Shown here: one piece after another, positions 36,004 through 46,403 of the stretch | Position numbering within the stretch: the first letter of the stretch is position 1 | How the letters are laid out: the number at the start of each line of letters is the position of its first letter | NCBI GenBank assembly: GCA_946811695.1 | Contig: OX328125.1 | Span: 109,787,337 to 109,851,336 of the forward strand | DNA from: Gonocerus acuteangulatus | Lineage: Eukaryota > Arthropoda > Insecta > Hemiptera > Coreidae | Direction: 5' to 3' | DNA length: 64,000 bases | Notes under the pieces: generated by a model | Told to the model about the DNA's origin: nothing | Database searches by the model: none | The model's input: only the letters and a program-made list of their open reading frames with translations | Position numbers and translations under genes: made by a program

Positions 36004-37118
36004 GACTAGCTGAATACCCGTGCTTCACCACGGCCGATAAGTATTTTTTATATTGAGTTTAATAACATATTATCAAAATTAACGCTACTACATAATTTTG
36101 TACAGCTTATTATTGCACGGACTTTAAAGTTACCCAGGAACTACAACAACCGCTAAAAAATTAAGTTAGGTAAACAGAGACAAATACACGTTGAAAAGCA
36201 TAAAACTAACAAATTTGAAGTATTAAGCACTTATCTCTTCGATTGACATCGCCCCACCGAACATTACAACAGAATCTTATTGTAGAGAATTTAGTAACCT
36301 TTCGAATAGCCGCCTTCCACTTACTACGAGTTCCCAACTGTTTTCGAGATATTTTAGAAAATATACTGATATCCTTGTATGAAAACTTTGTATCACCATT
36401 CATACAATTTTTTTTCTATATACTTCGTTTCTGAATACCCAAACAGAAAATTAGTTTTGAAAAGTATTTCTATTAATTTTTCTGGTAAATGGCTACAGAA
36501 CTCGCTTAAAAAATGGTTTCATTCGTTTTCCTACGTTAAGGAATCTTTTGCACGAATTTCGCTCCAAAAACCATGTTCCAGTAAACGGATTCGACTGGTC
36601 AATGAACTTGACGTTTTAAATGAGAAGAAAGATTTTTGTACCAAATGTTATGAAAATCTAACCATTTTTGAGCCGATGAGGAACTTCTTAATAATTCAAA
36701 CCCCCCCTAAAAGTACTTAAAACATTTGAATATAAAAAAAAAAAAAAACTTTCATAGCGAGTGTTTACATTCTAAACGGATTGCCTGTGCAAACTTTTTA
36801 AATTTTTGTGTTAAGTGGTTCGGGATATTATTACGTCGGATGGACCATCACCAGCTTAAATTCTATGAGGGAAAAAATCACAGTTTATTTCAAGTAATTC
36901 AAGGACTGCCATCATAGTTGAAATTAACCTCAATTAAAAATAATACTATGAAATAGGGGTCTCCCGTGGTCTAATGGCTAGCGCCTTGGATTCATAAGCG
37001 GGAGATGGTGGGTTCGATACCCAACCTCCGGCAGGAATTTTCTCATCCCACGGCTCGCTGGGAAAATTCCTCGCTGCACCCTGGATGTCGGCGCTAATGA
37101 CCTAAATGTAGATGCGCC

Positions 37119-37196
<78 letters not shown>

Positions 37197-37486
37197 TATG
37201 AAATAGATAATGTACGGTAACAGCTGTTCTCTTATCGTCCTAGCAACGCATTCTTTCTAGGCTTGGCTGCTCTAACCCACTAAAACTTTAAACCCCTCAA
37301 AAAATACATAAAAATTCGAATATCAAAAAATCCTTTCTTAGCGAGCGTCTACGGTCTATAGGGAGTGTCCATGCAAAATTTCAAGTTTTTCTGTCAAGCG
37401 GTTTGGGCTGGGCGATGATAGGTCATCATTGAGTGAGTGAGTGAGTGAGTGAGTGAGTGGTATTTGACAAATATATAGTATATATA
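36004..37486 (+). repeat. Family-B interspersed repeat, copy 2, adjacent to copy 1
   Basis: Starts CTAGCTGAATACCCGTGCTT directly after copy 1 ends. 36878-37486 repeats the end of copy 1 closely, apart from a SINE inserted at 36957. Its middle (36200-36700) matches family D (for example the TTTTTGTACCAAATGTTATG region), so B and D share modules. Confidence 0.75.
36957..37191 (+). mobile_element. SINE-A, young copy with 15-bp TSD and long poly-A
   Basis: Complete: head GGGTCTCCCGTGGTCTAATG, Met-like loop TTCATAA, B box GGTTCGATACC, body, tail GGCGCTAATGACCTAAATGT and GATGCGCCGT, then about 70 A. The duplication AATACTATGAAATAG is perfect at 36942-36956 and 37192-37206. Copy 1 of family B supplies the unoccupied site (35728-35742). 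Confidence 0.93.
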
Positions 37487-38372
37487 TACATATAAATATA
37501 TATACACATATATATATATATATATATGTTAACTATTGATATTTTTCTAGCGGATAGGATCGATGGACGTTTGATAACTTTTTTCAAAAACTCTTTTATG
37601 AGTATAACCTCAATATCTTCATTCCCTGAGTTTATGCTACTAATATTTCTCCTGTAATTATATGCTATATCTATAGTAGATAAATCTTTGGATTCATATC
37701 CTTGCTGATGGTATTCAAGATATTGGAGGAAATTATACTTGCAGAATTATACTCCCGTTCATGGAGTACCATATAATACTCTATCAGCTGTAAACCTTTA
37801 TGGAAATTAGACACTTTGTGAGAATCCGATTCTGGTAGGAGCTGTGTAAAACTAGCACATTCCAAAGAAAGGTCGCCGCTACTATGAATATTTGGTGTTT
37901 TTGTGTTTCAAATTGTCATTCACGAGTCCAAACCTTATTACTCCATTCGATCGGAATGCGGTAAAACGTTGAATAGTCTGAGGGTGATCGTAGAGAGATA
38001 GTGTGGTTAGTTAACTCCCCGCGTAAGTAAACACCCACCCAACTTTTTTTTTTTTCACCCCGAGCCAAAGTGTTATAACCAGTCCGCACAGTGAAGCCGA
38101 ATTGCCAAAAAGCGTATAAGTATAGAGGTTTTTTAATGTGCTAAAAACAAATCGGACATATATTTTCAAATATAATTTTTTTGGATAATGTATAACGTTT
38201 TAAAGGTAGGTATGGAATATTTTAGCAAAATATGGACTTCTATAAAGTCGAGTATGTAATAAAATTTTTGATTTTAAAACGGACGTCAGATTTGTTTTAG
38301 CGCAATAAAAAAAACACTACACTCAAAATTTGGGAAGATGGTAAAAAATGTATTTTTAATTTACCTAAAATA
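37487..38372. other. Unassigned; short (TA)n near 37513
   Basis: No recognised coding or repeat feature. Confidence 0.4.
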
Positions 38373-38660
38373 TTGTTAAAGATTCAACAATCCGGCCATA
38401 TTTCAGGTTTGGCCTTTTGCAGGAATACAAGCATCACATGGCACATTGATAGACTGGATGGTATTTGTGCATTGCTCCGATGTAATCTGTTCCCAGGCCC
38501 ATCAGCTGCGATGTATGACGTGCTCCCTTGTGCCAATGGTCTCCCTGTAGACCAAATCTGTGTCCCCATGCGAAGAAATCCAAGAGCGTGAGGTCTGAAG
38601 ATCGAGCCGACCAAGATACCGGCCCACCACGTCCTATCCAACGCCAAGGATAGTGTCTAA
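38373..38660 (-). pseudogene. DDE transposase fragment, third-Asp region
   Basis: The minus strand reads YPWRWIGRGGPVSWSARSSD then LTLLDFFAWGHRFGLQGDHW. This matches insect mariner-like/IS630-type transposases around the last catalytic Asp (RWIGRxGPxxWPxRSPDLTPLDFFLWG). SSDLTLLD keeps that Asp. The preceding residues of the protein (CPAHFGTAVRNWLDM) are encoded by the adjoining 76-bp repeat. The N-terminal DNA-binding part is not visible. Later residues (IGAMHKYHPVYQ) have drifted. Confidence 0.75.
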
Positions 38661-39704
38661 CCAATTTCGGACGGCTCTCCCAAAGTGTGCTGGACAACTG
38701 TCGATTTGGAACAAGCTTCCCAATCTTCATGTCTAACCAATTTCGGACGGCTGTCCCAAAGAGTGCTGGTCAACTGTCGATTTGGAACAAGCTTCCCAAT
38801 ATTCATGTCTAACCAATTTCGGACGGCTGTCCCAAAGTGTGCTGGACAACTGTCGATTTGGAACAAGCTTCCCAATCTTCATGTCTAACCAATTTCGGAC
38901 GGCTGTCCCAAAGAGTGCTGGTCAACTGTCGATTTGGAACAAGCTTCCCAATATTCATGTCTAACCAATTTCGGACGGCTGTCCCAAAGAGTGCTGGTCA
39001 ACTGTCGATTTGGAACAAGCTTCCCAATCTTCATGTCTAACCAATTTCGGACGGCTGTCCCAAAGTGTGCTGGACAACTGTCGATTTGGAACAAGTTCCC
39101 AATCTTCATGTCTAACCAATTTTGGACGGTTCTCCCAAAGTGGGCTGGACAACTGTCGATTTGGAACAAGCTTCCCAATATTCATGTCTAACCAATTTCG
39201 GACGGCTGTCCCAAAGTGTGCTGGACAACTATCGATTTGGAACCAGCTTCCCAATCTTCATGTCTAACCAATTTTGGACGGCTGTCCCAAAGAGTGCTGG
39301 TCAACTGTCGATTTGGAACAAGCTTCCCAGTCTTCATGTCTAACCAATTTCGGACGGCTGTCCCAAAGAGTGCTGGTCAACTGTCGATTTGGAACAAGCT
39401 TCCCAATATTCATGTCTAACCAATTTCGGACGGCTGTCCCAAAGAGTGCTGGTCAACTGTCGATTTGGAACAAGCTTCCCAATCTTCATGTCTAACAAAT
39501 TTCGGACGGCTGTCCCAAAGTGTGCTGGACAACTGTCGATTTGGAACAAGCTTCCCAATATTCATGTCTAACCAATTTCGGACGGCTGTCCCAAAGTGTG
39601 CTGGACAACTGTCGATTTGGAACAAGCTTCTCAATCTTCATGTCTAACCAATTTTGGACGGTTCTCCCAAAGTGGGCTAGACTAAGACCCAGCTTCCCAA
39701 TCTT
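38657..39704. repeat. 76-bp tandem array, 13.6 copies, built from transposase coding sequence
   Basis: CTAACCAATTTCGGACGGCT recurs every 76 bp from 38657 to 39644, with one 1-bp deletion near 39093. On the minus strand each unit reads DSCPAHFGTAVRNWLDM, the stretch holding the second catalytic Asp of the adjacent transposase (DGAPAHF-type motif). Because 76 is not a multiple of three, successive units change frame. Two main variants alternate (AAGTGTGCTGGAC and AAGAGTGCTGGTC). Confidence 0.93.
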
Positions 39705-40100
39705 TGTGACAAAAGGACTTCCCCAAAAACACCGACAGTTTATTATCGAGGAATGTGTGGAAAGACTCTGCCTCAAGTCGAGGGTGAAAAAATGGAGACC
39801 TCTTATTTCATTATACCACACAAAATCAGAAGCATACTCACTCCTATATTTTGGGGTGGGGGGAGGGACATTAAAGGAGGTGATGGTTGGGCTGGGAGGG
39901 TGAGTGGAGGGGGTGGAAGATATAACATATGCTTTTAATGATTTTTATATAGGTATTATGAAAGAATGCCTTTTCGCTATTTTGTGTTAGTTTTTTGCGT
40001 TTTCCTCGGAAACGAGCAAAAACGAGAAAAATGCCAAAGAACTTTTTTTCATCCTGCATCGATTCCCGAAGCTTTGCCGTTTATTTTGGGGACACCATGT

Positions 40101-40105
<5 letters not shown>
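39705..40105. other. Flank of the array; possible element end at 40080-40100
   Basis: Unassigned sequence with a G-rich stretch (39852-39915). TTTTGGGGACACCATG at 40084-40099 before (TA)n resembles the ACAGGGTGTCCC type of transposon terminus. Confidence 0.4.
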
Positions 40106-40174
<69 letters not shown>

Positions 40175-40180
40175 GTATAT
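40106..40180. repeat. (TA)n microsatellite
   Basis: A long AT run with a few G interruptions, flanking the palindrome at 40216. Confidence 0.9.
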
Positions 40181-40215
40181 GCTATTTTTCAAGCTACTTC
40201 GCTGGGAATTAAATG

Positions 40216-40440
40216 TGTTGTTCATTCGGCATCTGTCTCCAGCGGTCTTGCTCCTCCTGTCATCGCGATATTTCGCCGGATTCCTCTCCGGCTTCTTCTG
40301 GCAGTCACTTATCCTTGCTGGTTGGTTCCCTTACCAACCAGCAAGGATGAGTGACTGCCAGAAGAAGCCGGAGAGGAATCCGGCGAAATATCGCGATGAC
40401 AGGAGGAGCAAGACCGCTGGAGACAGATGCCGAATGAACA

Positions 40441-40444
<4 letters not shown>
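40216..40444. repeat. Near-perfect palindrome, arms about 111 bp
   Basis: The left arm (TGTTGTTCATTCGGCATCTG...) is answered exactly in reverse from 40333 to 40444, with one small mismatch near the centre (CACTTATCC against GGATGAGTG) and a loop of about 6 bases (TCCCTT). It is GC-rich against an AT-rich setting and set between two (TA)n runs (40106-40180, 40466-40513). It codes for nothing I recognise. A snap-back MITE or a recent inverted duplication. Confidence 0.9.

Positions 40445-40465
<21 letters not shown>

Positions 40466-40513
<48 letters not shown>
40466..40513. repeat. (CA)n and (TA)n microsatellite
   Basis: CA repeats (40441-40465) pass into a pure TA run. Right flank of the palindrome. 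Confidence 0.9.
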
Positions 40514-40516
<3 letters not shown>

Positions 40517-41103
40517 TCAATTTATTATTTCCCTTTCTCTTTAACCCTTATTGGATTTTAAGGTCCTTTTCTCTTTAACCCCTTATCCAGATCCTCTTGC
40601 TGATATTGTTAGAATACAGAAAAGCTAGATTTTTTTCCCGTTGTGCTATGAAACGTCGACGACACTAATTAGCACCCAAGGGTTCTGACATTGGTCAAGG
40701 TGAAAATCTCTTCGGAGGAAAAACCCAAAGAGGCAAAGGTAGAAATGCTTTCGTTTAATGTTACATTACAACTTGTGGAACATGATACAACTACCTCGTG
40801 GAAATATGCTTTTCATCGAATCCACCCCCTGCCCTTCTCCGAGGAGAAGTTTTCAAAGGAAAACCATCGTCTGAGAGCTGCCCTGGAAAACTGCCCCGGA
40901 AAAGTGCTTCAAAGGGCGAGACCACTTCTCTCCCCTTATTCACTTACCGAACTTTAACATCGCTTCAATGTTCTTCTTTACATACAACCAGTATTCAGTC
41001 AGAAAGAAAACTACCTTTCACTTCGAGATATAAATTGAAATATGAACTTATAAATCACGAACTGAATCTGCAGAGTATTTTTCATATACCTGAAATCTGT
41101 TTC
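40514..41103. other. Unassigned
   Basis: Two overlapping reading frames of about 90 and 137 codons occur (40691-40957, 40798-41211), but neither shows a known domain. The second runs into the MITE, so I do not call a gene. TAATTAGCACCCAAGG at 40667 is a scrap of SINE-B. Confidence 0.4.
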
Positions 41104-41670
41104 GGTACTTACGTGTTAGCGTCAAAGCAGGTTAAAGAGGCTGGTCTCGTTCAGAGATCTGGATCATGGATAACGCATTTCTATTGGTCAATCACTATCA
41201 GAGCAGCATAGGTTCATTGGCCATTGTGTTTATAGTAACCATCTTGTTCCCTTTGTCTTTATAATGCAATTCATTTGTGTTTTATTTACCCACGAAATTG
41301 TTGTTTATTATTTAGATTCATATTTAGCAGAGTTTATACGGCGACAACAGAATAGCAAGGATGAAAGAGGCTGTTTTGAAGCGATGCTAAATTGAATTTC
41401 AGTCCATTGTCCAGCGAAAAACCATCCTTGATCTATATTGTCAACGAGTTGGATTGACTAGAGTTTAGATATAACCTTGAGCGAGCGGAAACGCATAGCA
41501 ATTATGCTATTAATATAAGTGCTATGCCTTTTCGCTCGATAAAGGTTACATAAAAACTAGTTAACCCAAATCGTTGATAATCCGCCATTGGCAAAAAGTG
41601 ATTCGACTCCTTGATCCAGCTCTCTGAGACCCGACTCTTTAACCTGCTTTGACGCTAATACGTAAGTACC
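41104..41670. mobile_element. TIR element of family E, copy 2 (intact ends)
   Basis: The ends GGTACTTACGTGTTAGCGTC and its complement GACGCTAATACGTAAGTACC are nearly perfect, and the inverted match continues through AAAGCAGGTTAAAGAG. The interior matches 13492-14336 without the SINE. It is non-coding. Length 567 bp. Confidence 0.85.
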
Positions 41671-41862
41671 TCTGTTTCTAGTTCATATTTCTGTTTCACA
41701 CATCAAGAAGTATTCATATTTAGGTCGAATAATTATTTTTATTTTCTTCATTTTGCCATGATTGGCTTATTTTCAAGTACCACATCTGTAAAAAATAGTT
41801 TGAACAATTTTTTTTATTTATATATTACAGTGACTCAATCTTCTTAAATCCAATATTTTTCA

Positions 41863-42172
41863 GGTGGATGGTCAATAAAAGAGAATTAACAAAGTCAATT
41901 CATTTATTCTTGCTCTACATGGTTCACACCTAAGGTGCCTCTTCAGGAGCTAAAAAACTCGATAAACTAAAACTTACAACCTAATTGTATTAAGGCGAAC
42001 CTTCTCGTACAATGGTCTCGTCCAATATACGTCATACTAATAAAATTAGGCTGTAAGTTTTAGTTTATCGAGTTTTTGGCTCCTGAAGAGGCACCTGAGG
42101 TGTGAAGCATGTAGAGCAAGAATAAATGAATTGACGTTGTCAATTGGCTTTTATTGACCTTCCCCCAGAAAA
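41863..42172. repeat. Palindromic Penelope-like remnant with hammerhead-like cores
   Basis: Arms 41863-41986 and 42049-42172 are reverse complements with few changes, around a 62-bp centre. Each arm carries CTGAAGAGGCACC(T/G)(T/A)AGGTGTGAA (plus at 42083, minus ending 41946): a CTGANGA box, a 5-7-bp stem and GAA, resembling a hammerhead core with a degraded GAAA box. Hammerhead motifs are known from the terminal repeats of Penelope-like elements. Confidence 0.6.
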
Positions 42173-42359
42173 ACATTGAATTTTTTGTATTAAAACAGAT
42201 AAACATGTAATTTTGTGAAAATAAATTTGTAGTAAAAACCTTTACAAATTTAATTCCTTTAAAGCAAACCTCAAGTATTGCCGAAAACTCTTCTGGGAAT
42301 TAAAACGAATGTAAAAATACTTTTCAACCCTCATAAAGGCCTTTATGTTTGGTAATTTT

Positions 42360-42404
42360 TTTTTTTTTTTTAAACGGCACATCAACTATTTGGCTATTAG
42401 CGCC
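42360..42404 (-). mobile_element. SINE tail fragment
   Basis: A T run followed by AAACGGCACATCAACTATTT and GGCTATTAGCGCCG is the inverse of the 3' tail shared by SINE-A and the 5S-SINE. The head is missing. Confidence 0.65.
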
Positions 42405-42734
42405 GTTTGGTAATTTCACCAAGTTTTATTGTAAATGGTCAGGGCCCTACCTTTTTAACTTATTTGGTCATTTAATCGGATAAGGGGCTATGTTTTTGTC
42501 GTATAAAGCTGTAAGGGGCATTCTTAGGCATAGATGGCCAATCAAATACCTAAGTTCTTAGACAGATCTCAAGGTATCCCCAGAAAATCCCTGGAAATGA
42601 TATTTGATTTAATTGTCGCTAAAAAAATATGTTAGTATATAATGTGCAGCTCGTGGCCTATAATGGCAAAGCCTTAAAATCTGCGATTTTTCTCACGAAC
42701 CTCATCGAAAAAATGTTGTTCCAATATGTCAAGG

Positions 42735-43690
42735 AATGCGAAGACAAGTTATGGTTGGGATTCGGCTAGGAGAAAAAAACGTCAGGCCTTCAGGAAGAAA
42801 TTTGTATTGGACGTTTCGGCTGCACTTTAGCAGCCTTCTTCAGCACTAGATAATGCCTAGGGGGAGGGAGAAAGACCTAGAAGACACTTAGGTAACCATG
42901 GTTGAATGTACATATTGAAGACGGAGATAGTTAGCCGTTGCAGAGATACGAAGACAAGGTATAGTTGGGATTCGGCTAGGAGAAAAACGTCAGACTTTCA
43001 GGAAGAAATCTGTATTTGGACGTTTCGGCTGCACATTGGCAGCCTTCTTCAGCTAAAAAAATACAACTTTTAAGTAAAAAAATAAATATACAACTTGTAA
43101 GTAAAAAACAGGCAGAAATGAGCGTAGTATATACATCAAGACAATAAATTTTAACCAAGCTTATCTTTTAAACAATGAAAATACGGTAGTTGGAAAGTAA
43201 ACAGCATGTAGAAAGTAGTAAGTAAACAGTACAAAAAACTAATCAGTACAAAAAAGGAACATTTTTCACATAGTGAGAAAATACAATCTATTCAATAAGT
43301 GAATACAATTTATTAATTGTATTCACTTATAGAATAGAGTATATTTATTTTTTTACTTATAAGTTGTATTTTTTTAGCTGAAGAAGGCTGCCAATGTGCA
43401 GCCGAATCGTCCAAATACAGATTTCTTCCTGAAAGTCTGACGTTTTTCTCCTAGCCGAATCCCAACTATACCTTGTCTTCGTATCATGGTTGAATGTAGT
43501 TACTTCATTTAACCATGGTTACCTAAGTGTCTTCGAGGTCTTCCTCCCTCCCCCTAGGCATTCTCTAGTGCTGAAGAAGGCTGCCAAAGTGCAGCCGAAA
43601 CGTCCAATACAGATTTCTTCCTGAAGGTCTGACGTTTTTTTTCCTAGCCGAATCCCAACCATACCTTGTCTTCGTATCACTACAACGGCT
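42735..43690. repeat. Nested palindrome of a Penelope-like pseudo-LTR family
   Basis: 42735-42900 pairs with 43495-43690, and 42950-43070 pairs with 43370-43490, around an AT-rich centre with its own small inverted repeat (43285-43345). Each arm has GGTTGGGATTCGGCTAGGAG, GGAAGAAATCTGTATT and the CTGAAGAAGGCTGC core. The result is four pseudo-LTR-like units arranged head to head. No reverse transcriptase or GIY-YIG endonuclease is present. Confidence 0.75.
43571..43636 (+). ncRNA. Hammerhead-ribozyme-like motif
   Basis: CTGAAGA (43571-43577), then stem II GGCTGC...GCAGCC, then GAAA (43597-43600) match the conserved core CUGANGA - helix II - GAAA. Helix III can form between ACGTC (43600-43604) and GACGT (43631-43635), with T at the cleavage position. 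Helix I is weak (CTAG pairing only). Activity is uncertain. The same core is present on the minus strand at 42810-42843 and 43019-43052. The plus-strand copy at 43382-43415 has GAAT in place of GAAA. Confidence 0.55.
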
Positions 43691-43739
43691 AACTATCTCC
43701 ATCTCCATGTCAAGGAATGGTTGGGATTCGGCTAGGAGA

Positions 43740-44035
43740 AAATACTTCCTTGAGTTCAAAACAGAAATGTAACCAAAATTTAATCATCACAGTTTACATG
43801 AATTTCAAACATGTGGAGAATATTTTAACTGAATCCCACAATTCTAAGTACCCAAACCAAACAGGAGTAAAAAAACACTTTTTTTTCCCATTTTTCTTAA
43901 AGACGGTTGCAGATATCTCCTTACCAATGGTTTCATTTGTTTCCCCAGATTAATGATCCTTGAAATCGAGTACCTGCAAGCACATGAACTCGAATACGTA
44001 TGCGTCATGATTTTCTTTTTCGTGCGAAAGTCTCT
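43740..44035 (+). repeat. Family-D repeat fragment
   Basis: TTCAAACATGTGGAGAATAT, CTGAATCCCACAATTCTAAG and a CTTACCAATGGTTTCATTTG region correspond to the middle of the family-D copies at 48640-48770 and 50080-50220. Confidence 0.65.
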
Positions 44036-44040
44036 CTAGT

Positions 44041-44170
44041 AGGGTGATTAGCACCAAGGTACCCATTAATAAATTAATTAAAGGTTGGGTTGGCCTAGGG
44101 ACGGTCAGGCCGAATCCAACCCATGAACGAAGACACTAGAAGATAAAAATCTTTAGAGCCTGCGTGGGAT
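44041..44170 (-). mobile_element. SINE-B fragment
   Basis: GATTAGCACCAAGGTACCCA, GGTTGGGTTGGCCTAGGGAC and GGAACTCAGGTCC correspond to 21035-21178. The tRNA A-box end and the 3' end are missing. Confidence 0.75.
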
Positions 44171-44835
44171 TGGAACTCAGGTCCCCATACATAAACAGTA
44201 CAGATGCACAACTTCTCAGTTTGTTAGTAAGATTTGTTTTTGTACCAATAACAGTTTGAATTGATCCATCACCTGATAGTGTTAATAAATAAAAGCAACA
44301 CCCCTTTATTGCTTCCATTCATAAAACTAGAGAGTATATTGCTTCTGTATTAGTAAGGAAGGTGTTTCAGCGAATACTCGTATCCTCAGCCCTAAACCAG
44401 GTCGTAAAACCGTAACCAACATTCAGGGTCTGGAGTCTTACGGGTTCACTTTACGGCAGTACTTTATATTCAAACACTCACTAATTCACCAGCGTTTATA
44501 TTATTAGTTCTTAAACTAAAAACAAAACATATAAAAAAGAAACGTAAAGAATACTTTTTATACTGTAAATATTTAATTTGTTCATGTACTGCAATTTTGA
44601 CACTTCCACAATATTAGTCTATAAACCTTAAGTCGTTAAATGAAATAATATTAGAAAATAGATTTGAAAAAAAAAAACTAACAAAAAGCAAACAGACATG
44701 TTTACAATTTCTAATAAAAAAAGGTAGTCGGATATCGAGAAAGTTGAGGAAGCTAAAAACAAAATATTCCCTCACGCGGGAGCTGCATTAGTAAGCAAAT
44801 TTCTCAACAATTTTGTGTAACGTATTCAACATTCT
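44171..44835. other. Unassigned
   Basis: No recognised feature. Confidence 0.4.
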
Positions 44836-44839
44836 GGAA

Positions 44840-45059
44840 GAATATGCTTAAAATAATGTAAATACATGCAAAATAACATATATACATGCAAAATAATCTA
44901 TATACTTCCAAATAACCGAAATACATACAAAATAAGCTATATATTTCCGACATACCCCAAATACATGCAAAATAAACTATATAAATGCTAATTAAGCTAT
45001 ATAAATGCTAAATAAGCTATATAAATGCAAAATAACCTATTTAAATGTAAAATAACCGA

Positions 45060-45106
<47 letters not shown>

Positions 45107-45190
45107 AAAATAAACTACATAAATGCAAAATAACTTATATGCAAGTAAAATAACCTATATATGTGCGAAATAACCTATATTGTTATTACT
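44840..45190. repeat. Degenerate ~20-bp tandem repeat, AT-rich
   Basis: Variants of AAATGCAAAATAACCTATAT recur about 15 times, with a (TA)n run (45064-45104) in the middle. Confidence 0.75.
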
Positions 45191-45229
45191 TCAATAGCAC
45201 TTAAAGGAGTTTTCGAAGCAAATAGATGA

Positions 45230-45620
45230 AGTGTTCTCTGAAAACTATAAACTAATAGAAATGTACTCTGTGAACTACTAAACTAAGAGATAAGGTATAC
45301 TCTGGAAACTATGAGCTAATAGATATGTACTCTGAAGACTACAAAGCTAAAATATAATGTGTACTCTAAAAACTACTAAACTAATAGATAAGCACTCTGA
45401 AAACTACTAAACTAATAGATAAGCACTCTGAAAACTACTAAACTAATAAATAAGCACTCTGAAAACTACTAAACTAATAGATAAGCACTCTGAAAACTAC
45501 TAAACTAATAGATAAGCACTCTGAAAACTAGTAAACTAATAGATAAGCACTCTAAAAACTACTAGACTAATAGATAAGCACTCTGAAAACAACCAAACTA
45601 AAGTGTTCCGAAAACTACTG
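45230..45620. repeat. 31-bp tandem repeat
   Basis: The unit AACTACTAAACTAATAGATA followed by AGCACTCTGAA is regular from about 45370 to 45590 (8 copies) and degenerate on the left, where units are longer and carry extra bases. Confidence 0.85.
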
Positions 45621-45649
45621 ATAACCTGAAAGATAAGGTGAACTCTGAA

Positions 45650-46103
45650 GAAGTTCATAAATTCATTGAGAACTATTAAAATCGGAGTGGTTGAAGCAGG
45701 AAGATATTTTATTTATATTACACTGACCAACAATGATTATGTTTCGGGCTTAAAAATACCCAATTAGTATGTATTTTCGCCTCCTGACTTCAAAAATCAC
45801 CAATTAGCTCTTGTTTTCAAGACACAGTGACATGTCACTTTTTACATGCTCTACTTTCACTTTAACAGCTATTTTAAGGTTATATACACGAAAGAGACTT
45901 ACGAAAACATGAAAGCCCTCCTCCACTCAATCTAATATGCTGAACACAAGTGGAAAATCTGTGGTGATCTAAAGGTCATCGCTATACTTTTAGGAATGCA
46001 ACTGGGGTATACTAAATACTGCTGCTTTTTTATGTATGTGGGACAGTAGGGATAGGAAATCACATTACATTCAAACAGACTGGCCTGCAAGAAATCTTGG
46101 CCC
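45650..46103. other. Unassigned
   Basis: No recognised feature. Confidence 0.4.
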
Positions 46104-46200
46104 TAGTGAAAAAAAGTCCGACTCGCAGGAACTGCAGCATCTTAGCGCGGTTCCGTTCATGTCCCTAGTGCCATTTGATAAGCTTAGAAAATAAATAAAC
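46104..46200. repeat. Family-C fragment (AGGAACTGC block)
   Basis: AGTCCGACTCGCAGGAACTG and CATCTTAGCGCGGTTCCGTT match 48764-48830 and 54790-54850. Confidence 0.6.
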
Positions 46201-46403
46201 TTTTTTTTTTATATATCTCGTGAAAATTGTCAAAATCCTCTCGAACATCTCGAATAAAAGTGATATTAAGGCGTCAGGGAGACCGACAGTAGCTAACTAT
46301 TACACAGAAGCGGAAATTACAGAATCTGGCTCTCATTCTAAAGCAAAGCTCTATAAATCAATACAAAATATGCCTAATAAAGCCTTTCTAGAGGATACAG
46401 AAG

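Noticed and set aside
13790..37030. Genuine tRNA genes at the SINE heads (Met-, Ile- and Ser/Leu-like)
   Set aside because: Acceptor stems do not close, heads run into SINE bodies with tails and target duplications, and copies are dispersed.
39966..40514. A 182-codon plus-strand frame
   Set aside because: It is composed of (TA)n translation (IYIYIY) and the 40216-40444 palindrome.
40691..41211. Two overlapping plus-strand frames as a possible host gene
   Set aside because: No domain, no homology that I recognise, and the longer frame continues into a MITE.
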